In this document: positions 6,203 to 12,162 of the stretch, piece after piece
Position numbering within the stretch: the stretch's first letter is position 1
Layout: each line of letters opens with the position of its first letter
Assembly: GCA_937859855.1 (NCBI GenBank)
Contig: CALMAR010000121.1
Coordinates: forward strand, 1-12,162
Direction of reading: 5' to 3'
Source of the DNA: an uncultured Kineosporia sp.
GTDB lineage: Bacteria; Actinomycetota; Actinomycetes; Actinomycetales; Kineosporiaceae
Length of the DNA: 12,162 nt
Program-made: the position numbers and the translations under genes
The notes under the pieces: model-generated
Database searches by the model: none
Told to the model about the DNA's origin: nothing
The model's input: the letters and a program-made list of their open reading frames with translations, nothing else

Positions 6203-6856
6203 CTAAGCGTCGACTGGCCGTGCTCCAGTGGGCGACACCTGGGCCGCCGGCGCGGACAGGCGGATCACCGCCACGCCGATCAGGGCGGTGAGGATGTCAG
6301 CGATGCCGATGGCCAGGTTGGAGGCGACGCCGGCGAAGCCGAATGCGAAGGAGACCGGCGTGACCACGAGCAGTTGAAAGGCAGCCAGAACCAGGGGCAG
6401 GGCCGCCCATGGTCGCGGCCATCGGTGCTGGCGCAGCGCCATCACGCCGATCCCCGCGAGGCCGATGTCGGCCAGTAGGGCACCCAGGCCGAAGACGCTG
6501 CTGGCGGCGCCGGTCGAGCTGGCGGCGGCGGCCGCTCGGCGGACCAGGATCAGCACCAGCTCACCCGGCACGGTCAGGAACATCCCGAGCACGGCGAGGC
6601 CGCCCAGGATGCGGGCCGCCCGGCTGGACCGGACGACGCCGGAACAGACCAGACCCACGATTCCGGCCGCCATCAGCGCTTGGGTGAGGGCGAAGAAGAC
6701 TTGCATGGGGATGTAGGCCTGCGGTGAGAGTGGATAGCTGAGCCGGTCATCGGGGACGGCGGGGTTGACGACGAAGAGGAACGCGTTGCCCAGGATGGCC
6801 AGTGCGGCCCCGGCGATCGCAGCGAGTCCGCAGCGGCGCAGCAGGGTGACCTCCAT
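6203..6856 (-). CDS. Six-helix integral membrane protein, function unknown
   Basis: The 217-residue product is strongly hydrophobic, with about six predicted transmembrane segments (roughly 11-30, 49-73, 82-105, 119-141, 149-172 and 178-200) and a short polar C-terminus. Positive residues cluster in RRCG at the N-terminus, RSSRAAR (77-83) and RQHRWPRP (142-149). I recognise no catalytic motif or named family. The start is set by the ribosome binding site AGGGGAG (6869-6863) six nt before the ATG; longer in-frame starts up to 6970 would run into the divergent TetR promoter and coding region and look wrong. It is divergent from a TetR-family gene only 85 bp away, the classic layout for a regulator and its target, so it may be a small-molecule exporter or stress membrane protein under that repressor. 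That function is inference. Confidence 0.75.
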   Translation of the reverse strand: MEVTLLRRCGLAAIAGAALAILGNAFLFVVNPAVPDDRLSYPLSPQAYIPMQVFFALTQALMAAGIVGLVCSGVVRSSRAARILGGLAVLGMFLTVPGELVLILVRRAAAAASSTGAASSVFGLGALLADIGLAGIGVMALRQHRWPRPWAALPLVLAAFQLLVVTPVSFAFGFAGVASNLAIGIADILTALIGVAVIRLSAPAAQVSPTGARPVDA

Positions 6857-6862
6857 GATGAG

Positions 6863-6869
6863 CTCCCCT
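6863..6869 (-). promoter_or_regulatory. Ribosome binding site that fixes the membrane protein start
   Basis: The minus strand reads AGGGGAG followed by six nt and ATG. This is among the strongest Shine-Dalgarno matches in the window and rejects the longer upstream starts of the membrane protein. Confidence 0.75.
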
Positions 6870-6941
6870 TCATGTCGGTTCAGCGAATTCGTGACGCAAC
6901 TAGTGAATCCACCAGTGAGGGCATTAGTAGAGTAGTGGATC
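6870..6941. promoter_or_regulatory. Divergent promoter/operator between membrane protein and TetR gene
   Basis: The short space is unusually AT-rich for this window and repeat-dense. ATCCAC (6907-6912) and GTGGAT (6935-6940) form a perfect 6-bp inverted repeat with a 22-nt gap. AGTGAATCC (6902-6910) and AGTGGATCG (6934-6942) form a near direct repeat 32 bp apart. ACTAGT (6899-6904) is itself palindromic. TAGAGT (6928-6933) fits a -10 for a transcript starting at or near the TetR GTG. These are natural sites for TetR autoregulation and control of the divergent gene, but the exact operator is inferred. Confidence 0.5.
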
Positions 6942-7571
6942 GTGAGTGGTGTCAAGGGCGTCTCCGGCAATCAGAGCCGCCGGGAAAAGGCGCAGGCGAC
7001 CCGGCTCAGGATCGTGGAGGCTGCCCTTGCGGCCTTCCTGGAGCGCGGCTATTCCGGCACCACCATGGACGCGGTCGCCTCCCAGGCAGGCGTGGCCGTG
7101 CAGACTGTCTACTTCACCTTCCACACCAAGAGCGACCTCCTCCAAGCCGTCTATGAGCACGTGGTCCTGGGGCCGGAGAGACTGCCACCGCATCTGACCT
7201 GGTGGTGGCGCGCCGTGGAGAATGAGCCCGACGTCGTCCCCGCGGTGCGGACCCTGGTGAGTGGATCCATGGATCTCCTGGTGCGGGCCTCTCCCCTGGT
7301 CTGGATGGTGCTGGGAGACGAAACGGCAAGGGAGGGCTACGAGTTCAACGAAGGGCTGCGGCGCGACGGCTATGAGGTCCTGGTACGGACGCTGACCGCG
7401 AAGCACGCGCTGCGACCCGAGATCACCCCTCATCATGCTCGCGACGTCCTCCTCCTGCTCACCGGGCCCCAGCTCTACGCCCAGCTGGCGCGAGACCTGA
7501 AGTGGAGCCGCGAGGAGATCGAGGAGTGGATGATCACGTCGGTGCTCCAGCAGCTGTTCGGCATCGGATGA
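6942..7571 (+). CDS. TetR/AcrR-family transcriptional regulator
   Basis: This 209-residue protein has the TetR N-terminal DNA-binding domain at about 20-70: helix TRLRIVEAALAAFLERGYSG, then TMDAVASQAGVAVQTVYFTFHTKSDLLQAV with the recognition helix around 51-60. The remaining roughly 140 residues are a helical ligand-binding and dimerisation domain with no recognisable subfamily signature; it is rich in Trp (WWW at 87-89). The GTG start has no Shine-Dalgarno and lies about 8 nt after a possible -10 (TAGAGT), suggesting a leaderless mRNA, which is common in actinobacteria. It is divergent from the six-helix membrane protein gene and probably represses it and itself. The effector cannot be predicted. 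Confidence 0.93.
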   Translation: MSGVKGVSGNQSRREKAQATRLRIVEAALAAFLERGYSGTTMDAVASQAGVAVQTVYFTFHTKSDLLQAVYEHVVLGPERLPPHLTWWWRAVENEPDVVPAVRTLVSGSMDLLVRASPLVWMVLGDETAREGYEFNEGLRRDGYEVLVRTLTAKHALRPEITPHHARDVLLLLTGPQLYAQLARDLKWSREEIEEWMITSVLQQLFGIG

Positions 7572-7572
7572 T

Positions 7573-7620
7573 GGCCCGGTCCACCGATGGCCTGGACCAG
7601 CCGCCACGATTGGCCGGGCC
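7573..7620. terminator. Nested inverted repeats between convergent genes, possible bidirectional terminator
   Basis: Two perfect inverted repeats overlap here. GGCCCGG (7573-7579) pairs with CCGGGCC (7614-7620), and GGTCCA (7578-7583) pairs with TGGACC (7593-7598). They lie right after the TetR stop and before the convergent ALDH-like gene's end at 7665, where a two-way terminator is expected. No U-run is present. The two stems share bases 7578-7579, so they may be alternatives. The remaining 44 nt to 7664 show nothing notable. Confidence 0.4.
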
Positions 7621-7664
7621 GCATGATTTCAGAAGCGCAAGACAACCCACTGCCTTCAGCGAGA

Positions 7665-8570
7665 TCACCTACCTCGTGGGTGCCAGACCGTCTTGATCTC
7701 CAGGAAGGCCCGCATCCGGGTCAGCGGCGGAACCGGCTCGAAGTCCGGTTCCTGCGCGGAAGCCCCGCGCCCGGCCGGGCGGAGGACCCGCTTCAGGTTG
7801 TCCGCGGCCTCGGCCTCGAGCGCCGCCCAGTCCAGGCCGTTGGCATCCGCGGCGCCGGTCAGATCCAGCGCGTTCACGTCCCGGTGCGCGGCCAGCGGCC
7901 GGGCCAGTTCGGCCGTGAAGCCGGTCAGCAGGTTCACCACCCCGCCCGGCAGGTCCGAGGTGGCCATCACCTCGGCCAGGGTGATCGCGGGCAGCGGCCG
8001 GTGCTGGCTGGCGATCACCACCGCCGTGTTGCCGCCGGCGATCACCGGGGCGATCACACTGACCAGGCCGAGCAGCGATGACCGCTGCGGGGCCAGAACG
8101 CCTGCCACGCCGGTGGGTTCGGGCGCGCTGAGGTTGAAGTACGGCCCAGCCACCGGGTTCGCGGTGCCGAGAACCTGGGCAAGCTTGTCGGTCCAGCCGG
8201 CGTACCAGACGAAGCGGTCGATCGCGGCATTCACCACCCGCTCGGCCGCAGCGCGCGAAAGTCCTTCTCCAGCGGTGACTTCGTCGGCGAACTGGGCGTG
8301 ACGGCCCTCCATCACCTCGGCGATCCGGTAGAGCACCTGGCCCCGGTTGTAGGCGGTGGCACCGGACCAGCCGGAGAAGGCGGCCCGGGCGGCCTGGACG
8401 GCGTCCCGGACGTCCTTACCGGAGGCCTGGGCGGGGTTGGCGGCGAAAACCCCAGCGGCATCGGTGATCTGGTAGCTGCGCCCGGATTCGCTGCGGGGAA
8501 ATCCGCCGCCGATGTACAGCTTGTAGGTCTTGCGGACGGCGATCCGGGCCGCCGGGACGTCAGCCGGCAC
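7665..8570 (-). CDS. ALDH-like non-catalytic protein (ALDH16 C-terminal-type domain)
   Basis: The 301-residue product resembles the N-terminal two thirds of an aldehyde dehydrogenase (YKLYIGGGFPRSESGRSY at 16-33, WYAGWTDKL at 122-130, GVAGVLAPQ at 154-162, DLPGGVVNLLTG at 206-217) but stops before the catalytic Cys region. The oxyanion Asn of PWNFP is replaced (APQRS), the cofactor-binding Lys of VLKPAE is lost (VIASQH), and no GQxC motif exists. It therefore cannot be an independent dehydrogenase. ALDH16 proteins, as in Loktanella, join a catalytic ALDH to just such a degenerate ALDH-fold domain of about 290 residues. Here it overlaps the catalytic ALDH gene by 11 nt in another frame. The GTG start is fixed by a GGAGG six nt upstream; longer frames reaching back to 8729 lie inside the ALDH gene and are not family-like. 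Confidence 0.82.
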   Translation of the reverse strand: MPADVPAARIAVRKTYKLYIGGGFPRSESGRSYQITDAAGVFAANPAQASGKDVRDAVQAARAAFSGWSGATAYNRGQVLYRIAEVMEGRHAQFADEVTAGEGLSRAAAERVVNAAIDRFVWYAGWTDKLAQVLGTANPVAGPYFNLSAPEPTGVAGVLAPQRSSLLGLVSVIAPVIAGGNTAVVIASQHRPLPAITLAEVMATSDLPGGVVNLLTGFTAELARPLAAHRDVNALDLTGAADANGLDWAALEAEAADNLKRVLRPAGRGASAQEPDFEPVPPLTRMRAFLEIKTVWHPRGR

Positions 8571-9996
8571 AGTAGGCCTCCAGCCCGTGACGGCCCCCTT
8601 CCCGGCCGTACCCGGATTCCTGATAGCCACCGAACGGCGAGGCCGGGTCGAACCGGTTGAACGTGTTGGCCCAGACCACCCCGGCTCGCAGCCGGTCGGC
8701 GGTCCAGAGGATCCGGGAACCCTTCTCACTCCAGATCCCGGCCGAGAGTCCGTAAGGAGTGTTGTTGGCCTTGGCCACCGCCTCGTCCGGAGTGCGGAAG
8801 GTCAGCACCGACAGCACCGGGCCGAAGACCTCCTCCTGCGCGATCCGGTGGCTGTTGGAGACCTCGGTGAACAGGGTTGGCGCGAACCAGAATCCGGCGC
8901 TGGGCAGCTCACAGGGCGCAGACCAGCGCTGCGCGCCCTCGGCCTCGCCCGCGGCCGACAGCTCGGTGATCCTCGCCAGCTGCGCGGCCGAGTTGATCGC
9001 CCCGACGTCGGTGTTCTTGTCCAGCGGGTCACCGACCCGCAGGGTGGCCAACCGGCTCTTCAGCCGCTCCACCACCTCACCGGCGATCGGCTCGGCCACC
9101 AGCAGCCGTGAACCGGCGCAGCACACCTGGCCCTGGTTGAAGAAGATGCCGTTCACGATGCCCTCGATCGCCTGGTCGATCGGGGCGTCCTCGTACACGA
9201 TGTTCGCGCCCTTGCCGCCCAGCTCCAGGGTGATGGGGGTGCGGGTTCCAGCCAGGTTGCGGGCGATCTGCTTGCCCACCGTGGTCGACCCGGTGAACGC
9301 CACCTTGTCCACGCCGGGATGCGCCACCAGCGCGGCCCCGGTCGAACCGGGGCCGGTGACGATGTTGACCACCCCCGGGGGCAGGTCGGCCTGCTGGCAG
9401 ATCTCGGCGAAGAGCAGGGCCGTGATCGGCGTGGTCTCAGCCGGTTTCAGCACCACGGTGTTGCCGCAGGCCAGGGCCGGGGCGATCTTCCAAGCCAGCA
9501 TCAGCAGCGGGAAGTTCCACGGAATCACCTGCCCGGCCACCCCGATCGGCCGGGGATCCGCCCCTAGCCCGGCGTACTCCAGCTTGTCTGCCCAGCCGGC
9601 GTAGTAGAAGAACCAGGCCGCGGCCAGCGGGACGTCGATGTCCCGGCTCTCCTTGACCGGCTTGCCGTTGTCCAGGGTCTCGGCCACCGCGAGCTCGCGG
9701 GAACGCTCCTGCAGCAGACGGGCGATCCGGAACAGGTACTTGCCCCGCTGCGCACCGGTCAGCCGGGACCAGGTGCCGTCGTAGGCCCGGCGGGCCGCGG
9801 TGACCGCGCGATCGACGTCCTGGGGGCCGGCTTCAGCGACCTCGGCCAGCACCTCCTCGGTGGCCGGGCTGATCGTCTTGAACCAGGTGCCGCTGGCCGG
9901 GACGGCGAAGTCGCCGTCGATGAAGAGCCCGTAGCTGGGCCGCAGATCGGCGATCGCCCGGGACTCGGGCGCGGGGGCGTACTCGAAGGCGGCCAT
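8560..9996 (-). CDS. Aldehyde dehydrogenase, catalytic subunit (ALDH16-like N-terminal part)
   Basis: This 478-residue enzyme of the NAD(P)-dependent ALDH superfamily oxidises aldehydes to acids. All key residues are present: Asn161 in PWNFP, Lys184 in VLKPAE, the FTGSTTVG loop (234-241), Glu258 in LELGGKGAN, and the catalytic Cys292 in NQGQVCCAGSR. The Glu-Cys distance of 34 matches the family standard (268/302). The C-terminal EEVFGPVLSV and NRFDPASPFGGYQESGYGREGG motifs complete the fold. It lies 11 nt after deoC, so the likely substrate is the acetaldehyde released by deoxyribose-phosphate aldolase. It shares YAGWxDKL with the degenerate ALDH encoded next, and together they total 779 residues, close to one-chain ALDH16 proteins (about 770-800). 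The start ATG has a weak GAGG at suitable distance. Confidence 0.95.
   Translation of the reverse strand: MAAFEYAPAPESRAIADLRPSYGLFIDGDFAVPASGTWFKTISPATEEVLAEVAEAGPQDVDRAVTAARRAYDGTWSRLTGAQRGKYLFRIARLLQERSRELAVAETLDNGKPVKESRDIDVPLAAAWFFYYAGWADKLEYAGLGADPRPIGVAGQVIPWNFPLLMLAWKIAPALACGNTVVLKPAETTPITALLFAEICQQADLPPGVVNIVTGPGSTGAALVAHPGVDKVAFTGSTTVGKQIARNLAGTRTPITLELGGKGANIVYEDAPIDQAIEGIVNGIFFNQGQVCCAGSRLLVAEPIAGEVVERLKSRLATLRVGDPLDKNTDVGAINSAAQLARITELSAAGEAEGAQRWSAPCELPSAGFWFAPTLFTEVSNSHRIAQEEVFGPVLSVLTFRTPDEAVAKANNTPYGLSAGIWSEKGSRILWTADRLRAGVVWANTFNRFDPASPFGGYQESGYGREGGRHGLEAYCAG
8577..8581 (-). promoter_or_regulatory. GGAGG ribosome binding site inside the upstream ALDH gene
   Basis: A perfect GGAGG on the minus strand, six nt before the GTG at 8570, lies within the last codons of the catalytic ALDH. 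It shows that the pseudo-domain has its own initiation signal and is meant to be made as a separate chain. Confidence 0.8.
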
Positions 9997-10007
9997 TGCC
10001 GGAAACC

Positions 10008-10973
10008 TCAGTCCATGGTCACGTCGTCGGAACCGTCATAGCGGCCGGTTCGCTGTTTGTGCCGCTGCATCAGCAGATCATTGAGCAGCGACGAGGCACC
10101 GATCCTGAACCACGCCGGATCCAGCCAGTCGTCTCCGGCCACCTCGTTCACCGCTACCAGCAATCTGAGCGCGTCCTTGCTGGCCCGGATGCCGCCGGCC
10201 GGCTTGACCCCGATCTGGACGCCGGTGACCCGCCGCAAGTCCCGGACCGCCTCCAGCATCAGCGTGACCACCGGCAGGGTGGCCGCGGGCGAGACCTTAC
10301 CGGTGCTGGTCTTGATGAAGTCGGCCCCGGCCAGCATGGCCAGCCAACTGGCCCGGCGGACATTGTCGTAACTGACCAGCTCGCCGGTCTCCAGGATCAC
10401 CTTCAGGCGGGCCCGCTGGCCGGCCCGCTCACAGGCCTGCCGGACGGCCACGATCTCCTCGTACACCTGCAGGTACCGCCCGGCCAGGAAGGCACCGCGA
10501 TCGATCACCATGTCGATCTCGCTGGCCCCGGCCGCTACGGCGTCCTGGGTGTCGGCCAGCTTGACCCGCAGGCTGGCCCGGCCGCTCGGAAAGGCGGTGA
10601 CGACCGCCGCGACCCCGATTCCGCTGGCGGCCAGGGCCTGCACGGCCACCGGCACCAGGTCACCGTAGACACACACGGCGGCCACCGCTGGGCAGGCCGG
10701 ATCGCCCGGATCGGGCCGGCGAGCCTTGGCGCAGAGCGCGGCAACCTTGCCTGGCGAGTCCGCGCCCTCCAGCGTGGTCAGGTCGATCATGCTGATCGCG
10801 GTGTCGATGGCCCAGGCCTTGGCCCCGGCCTTGATCGAACGGGTGGCCAGGGCGGCGGCCCGGGCATCTAGCCCCACGGCGTCCACTCCGGGCAGGCCGA
10901 GCAGGAACCGGCGCAGGCTGGAATCCGATGACACGTCAGCGCCCGCCGCGCTGATCAGTTCGGCGGTCAGCAT
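10008..10973 (-). CDS. deoC: Deoxyribose-phosphate aldolase, eukaryote-like long form
   Basis: DERA cleaves 2-deoxy-D-ribose 5-phosphate to acetaldehyde and glyceraldehyde 3-phosphate, the last step of deoxynucleoside salvage catabolism. The 321-residue product carries the catalytic set: Asp154 in EIDMVID, Lys191 in LKVILETGEL, and the Schiff-base Lys221 in DFIKTSTGK, followed by GVKPAGGIR and FRIGASSLL. At over 300 residues, with IDLTTLEGADSPGKV and a C-terminal RTGRYDG tail, it resembles the animal-type DERA more than the shorter (about 220-260) bacterial ones. The ATG at 10973 has GGAGG nine nt upstream; a GTG at 11015 would add 14 unlikely residues. It heads the operon with the two ALDH genes and is divergent from a sugar kinase. 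Confidence 0.95.
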   Translation of the reverse strand: MLTAELISAAGADVSSDSSLRRFLLGLPGVDAVGLDARAAALATRSIKAGAKAWAIDTAISMIDLTTLEGADSPGKVAALCAKARRPDPGDPACPAVAAVCVYGDLVPVAVQALAASGIGVAAVVTAFPSGRASLRVKLADTQDAVAAGASEIDMVIDRGAFLAGRYLQVYEEIVAVRQACERAGQRARLKVILETGELVSYDNVRRASWLAMLAGADFIKTSTGKVSPAATLPVVTLMLEAVRDLRRVTGVQIGVKPAGGIRASKDALRLLVAVNEVAGDDWLDPAWFRIGASSLLNDLLMQRHKQRTGRYDGSDDVTMD

Positions 10974-11054
10974 CGCCGTCCGCCTCCGCTCCGCTGCACG
11001 ATCTACCGTACACACACCCGGTCAGCGGTTTGGAAGAGCGGAAGGGAGCCGAGC
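10974..11054. promoter_or_regulatory. Divergent promoter region between deoC and the FGGY kinase
   Basis: This 81-bp spacer separates two divergent start codons and must carry both promoters and both ribosome binding sites (GGAGG for deoC at 10987-10983, AAGGGAG for the kinase at 11042-11048). TACGGT and TAGATC on the minus strand, and TACCGT on the plus strand, are possible -10 elements clustered near 11005-11015. No convincing -35 or operator could be assigned. The compact shared region suggests that both sides respond to the same signal. Confidence 0.4.
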
Positions 11055-12162
11055 GTGGTCTTCGCCGGAATCGATCTGGGCACCAGCTCGGTCAAGATCG
11101 CTGCTGTCGACGCGGCCGGGCGCGTGCTCGGACTGACCCGGCGCGATTACCCGGTGGAGTCCCCGCAGCCGGGCTGGGCCCAGACCGATCCCCGGCGATG
11201 GCGGCAGGCGGTGATCGACGGCGTCCGGGAACTGGAGGCCGGGTTGAGCGAACCGGTGACCGCGATCGGGTTGTCGGGCCAGATGCATGGCGTGGTGATG
11301 ACCGGGGACGACGGTGAACCGGTCCGGGATGCTTTGCTGTGGCCAGATTCTCGTGCCACTCATGAGCTTTCGGCCTATCGGGTGCTGCCAGCACCGGCTC
11401 GGGCCCGGCTGGCCAATCCGCTGACCCCCGGAATGGCCGGGCCGATGCTGCGCTGGCTGGCCCGGCACGAGCCGGACGTGGTGGAAGCGACCACCTGGGC
11501 ACTGCAGCCCAAGGACTGGCTCCGGCTCTGGCTGACCGGCGAGGTGGCCGCCGAACCGTCGGACGGATCGGCCACCCTGCTCTGGTCGGCCCCCGACGAC
11601 GACTGGGACTGGGAGGTGGTCCGGGCGATCGGGTTGCCCTTCGACCTGTTCGCCCCGGTGGTGCCGGCCTGTTCGATCGCGGGATCGTTGTCCGCCTCCA
11701 CAGCCCAGGAGCTGGGGCTGCCCGCTGAAGTGCCGGTGGCGGCCGGGGCCAGCGATTGCGCCGCCTCCGGACTGGGCTGCGGCTTGGCCCATCCAGGTGA
11801 ACTGCAACTCACCGTCGGCACCGGCGGCCAGCTGATCACGCCAGTGGACAGCCTGCCGGACCAGCCGGACCCGGCTCACCTGTTCCGAACCGCCCAGCGC
11901 TCGGGCTGGTACGCGATGGCCGCGACGATGAACGCCGGGCTGGCCCTGAGCTGGGTAATCCGGCTGCTCGGCTGCTCCTGGAGCGATCTCTACGTCAGTG
12001 CCGAAAGCCCTGTGCAGGAACATGATCCGTATTTTCAGCCGTTCCTGACCGGGGAGCGCACGCCGTACCTGGATTCGAGCCTGCGCGGCGCCTGGACCGG
12101 GCTCGCGCTGACTCACGGCCGGTCGCAGCTGCTGCGGTCGGCGCTGGAGGGGGTGGCGTTCT
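11055..12162 (+). CDS. FGGY-family carbohydrate kinase, xylulokinase-like (C-terminus beyond window)
   Basis: The 369 visible residues have the FGGY kinase order: phosphate-binding GIDLGTSSVKIAAVD (5-19), SGQMHG (74-79), LWPDSRA (95-101), catalytic-base Asp234 in AGASDCAASGLG, VGTGGQL (254-260), and LTGERTPYLDSSLRG (331-345). SGQMHG and GERTP-D are typical of D-xylulose kinases (XylB), which phosphorylate xylulose with ATP. The DCAAS loop differs from the DNAAG of classical XylB, so related substrates are possible and I give no symbol. The GTG start has AAGGGAG six nt upstream. It is divergent from deoC, so it may feed the same pentose pool. The reading frame is open to the window edge; roughly a quarter of the usual length of about 480-500 residues is missing. 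Confidence 0.9.
   Translation, partial: MVFAGIDLGTSSVKIAAVDAAGRVLGLTRRDYPVESPQPGWAQTDPRRWRQAVIDGVRELEAGLSEPVTAIGLSGQMHGVVMTGDDGEPVRDALLWPDSRATHELSAYRVLPAPARARLANPLTPGMAGPMLRWLARHEPDVVEATTWALQPKDWLRLWLTGEVAAEPSDGSATLLWSAPDDDWDWEVVRAIGLPFDLFAPVVPACSIAGSLSASTAQELGLPAEVPVAAGASDCAASGLGCGLAHPGELQLTVGTGGQLITPVDSLPDQPDPAHLFRTAQRSGWYAMAATMNAGLALSWVIRLLGCSWSDLYVSAESPVQEHDPYFQPFLTGERTPYLDSSLRGAWTGLALTHGRSQLLRSALEGVAF

Noticed and set aside
8560..8570. Programmed frameshift joining the two ALDH genes into one protein
   Set aside because: A +1 shift in the overlap would fuse them, but I see no slippery sequence, and the downstream GTG has its own GGAGG at ideal spacing, so separate initiation is simpler.
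11022..12116. Minus-strand open frame of 364 codons at the right edge
   Set aside because: It lies opposite the FGGY kinase, which is supported by several motifs and a strong ribosome binding site.
1..12162. CRISPR arrays, tRNA or rRNA genes, insertion sequences, attachment sites
   Set aside because: No regularly spaced repeats, tRNA cloverleaf, transposase motifs or flanking direct repeats were seen when reading the window.

Overview
The window is from a high-GC Gram-positive bacterium, most likely an actinomycete. Most codons end in G or C, GTG starts are frequent, genes are packed with 1-11 nt overlaps, and a eukaryote-like DeoC and a TetR gene with no visible ribosome binding site also fit that group. 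I cannot name the genus from sequence alone.

Layout, left to right. (i) At the left edge lies the first 15 codons of a minus-strand Gfo/Idh/MocA-type oxidoreductase, divergent from what follows. (ii) Positions ~213-3748 (+) hold a tight four-gene unit: a dienelactone-hydrolase-like protein with an altered catalytic triad, a small two-helix K+-channel-like membrane protein whose selectivity filter reads TVSSQ instead of TVGYG, an intact copper/topaquinone amine oxidase, and an ASCH-domain protein. Junctions are 4 nt apart, a 1-nt overlap and a 4-nt overlap. (iii) A convergent XRE-cupin regulator (3756-4487, -) may control this unit. (iv) A two-domain CMP-nonulosonate synthetase plus KdsC/HAD-type phosphatase (4693-5937, -) is preceded by a roughly 265-nt leader containing several perfect inverted repeats and followed by a 7-bp hairpin. 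(v) A six-helix membrane protein (6203-6856, -) and a TetR regulator (6942-7571, +) diverge from an 85-bp control region. (vi) A minus-strand operon, deoC then a catalytic ALDH then an ALDH-like pseudo-domain (10973 to 7665), appears to convert deoxyribose 5-phosphate to glyceraldehyde 3-phosphate and acetaldehyde and then to acetate. The two ALDH genes together look like an ALDH16-type protein split into two cistrons. (vii) A divergent FGGY sugar kinase resembling xylulokinase runs off the right edge.

The common theme is carbon and amine catabolism that generates aldehydes (amine oxidase, DERA) and removes them (ALDH), with sugar-related genes at both edges. The most interesting items are the amine-oxidase operon carrying a channel with a non-canonical filter and a hydrolase that appears to have lost its catalytic His, the split ALDH16 pair, and the orphan bifunctional sialate-type enzyme with its structured leader. 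No tRNA, rRNA, CRISPR array or insertion sequence was seen.
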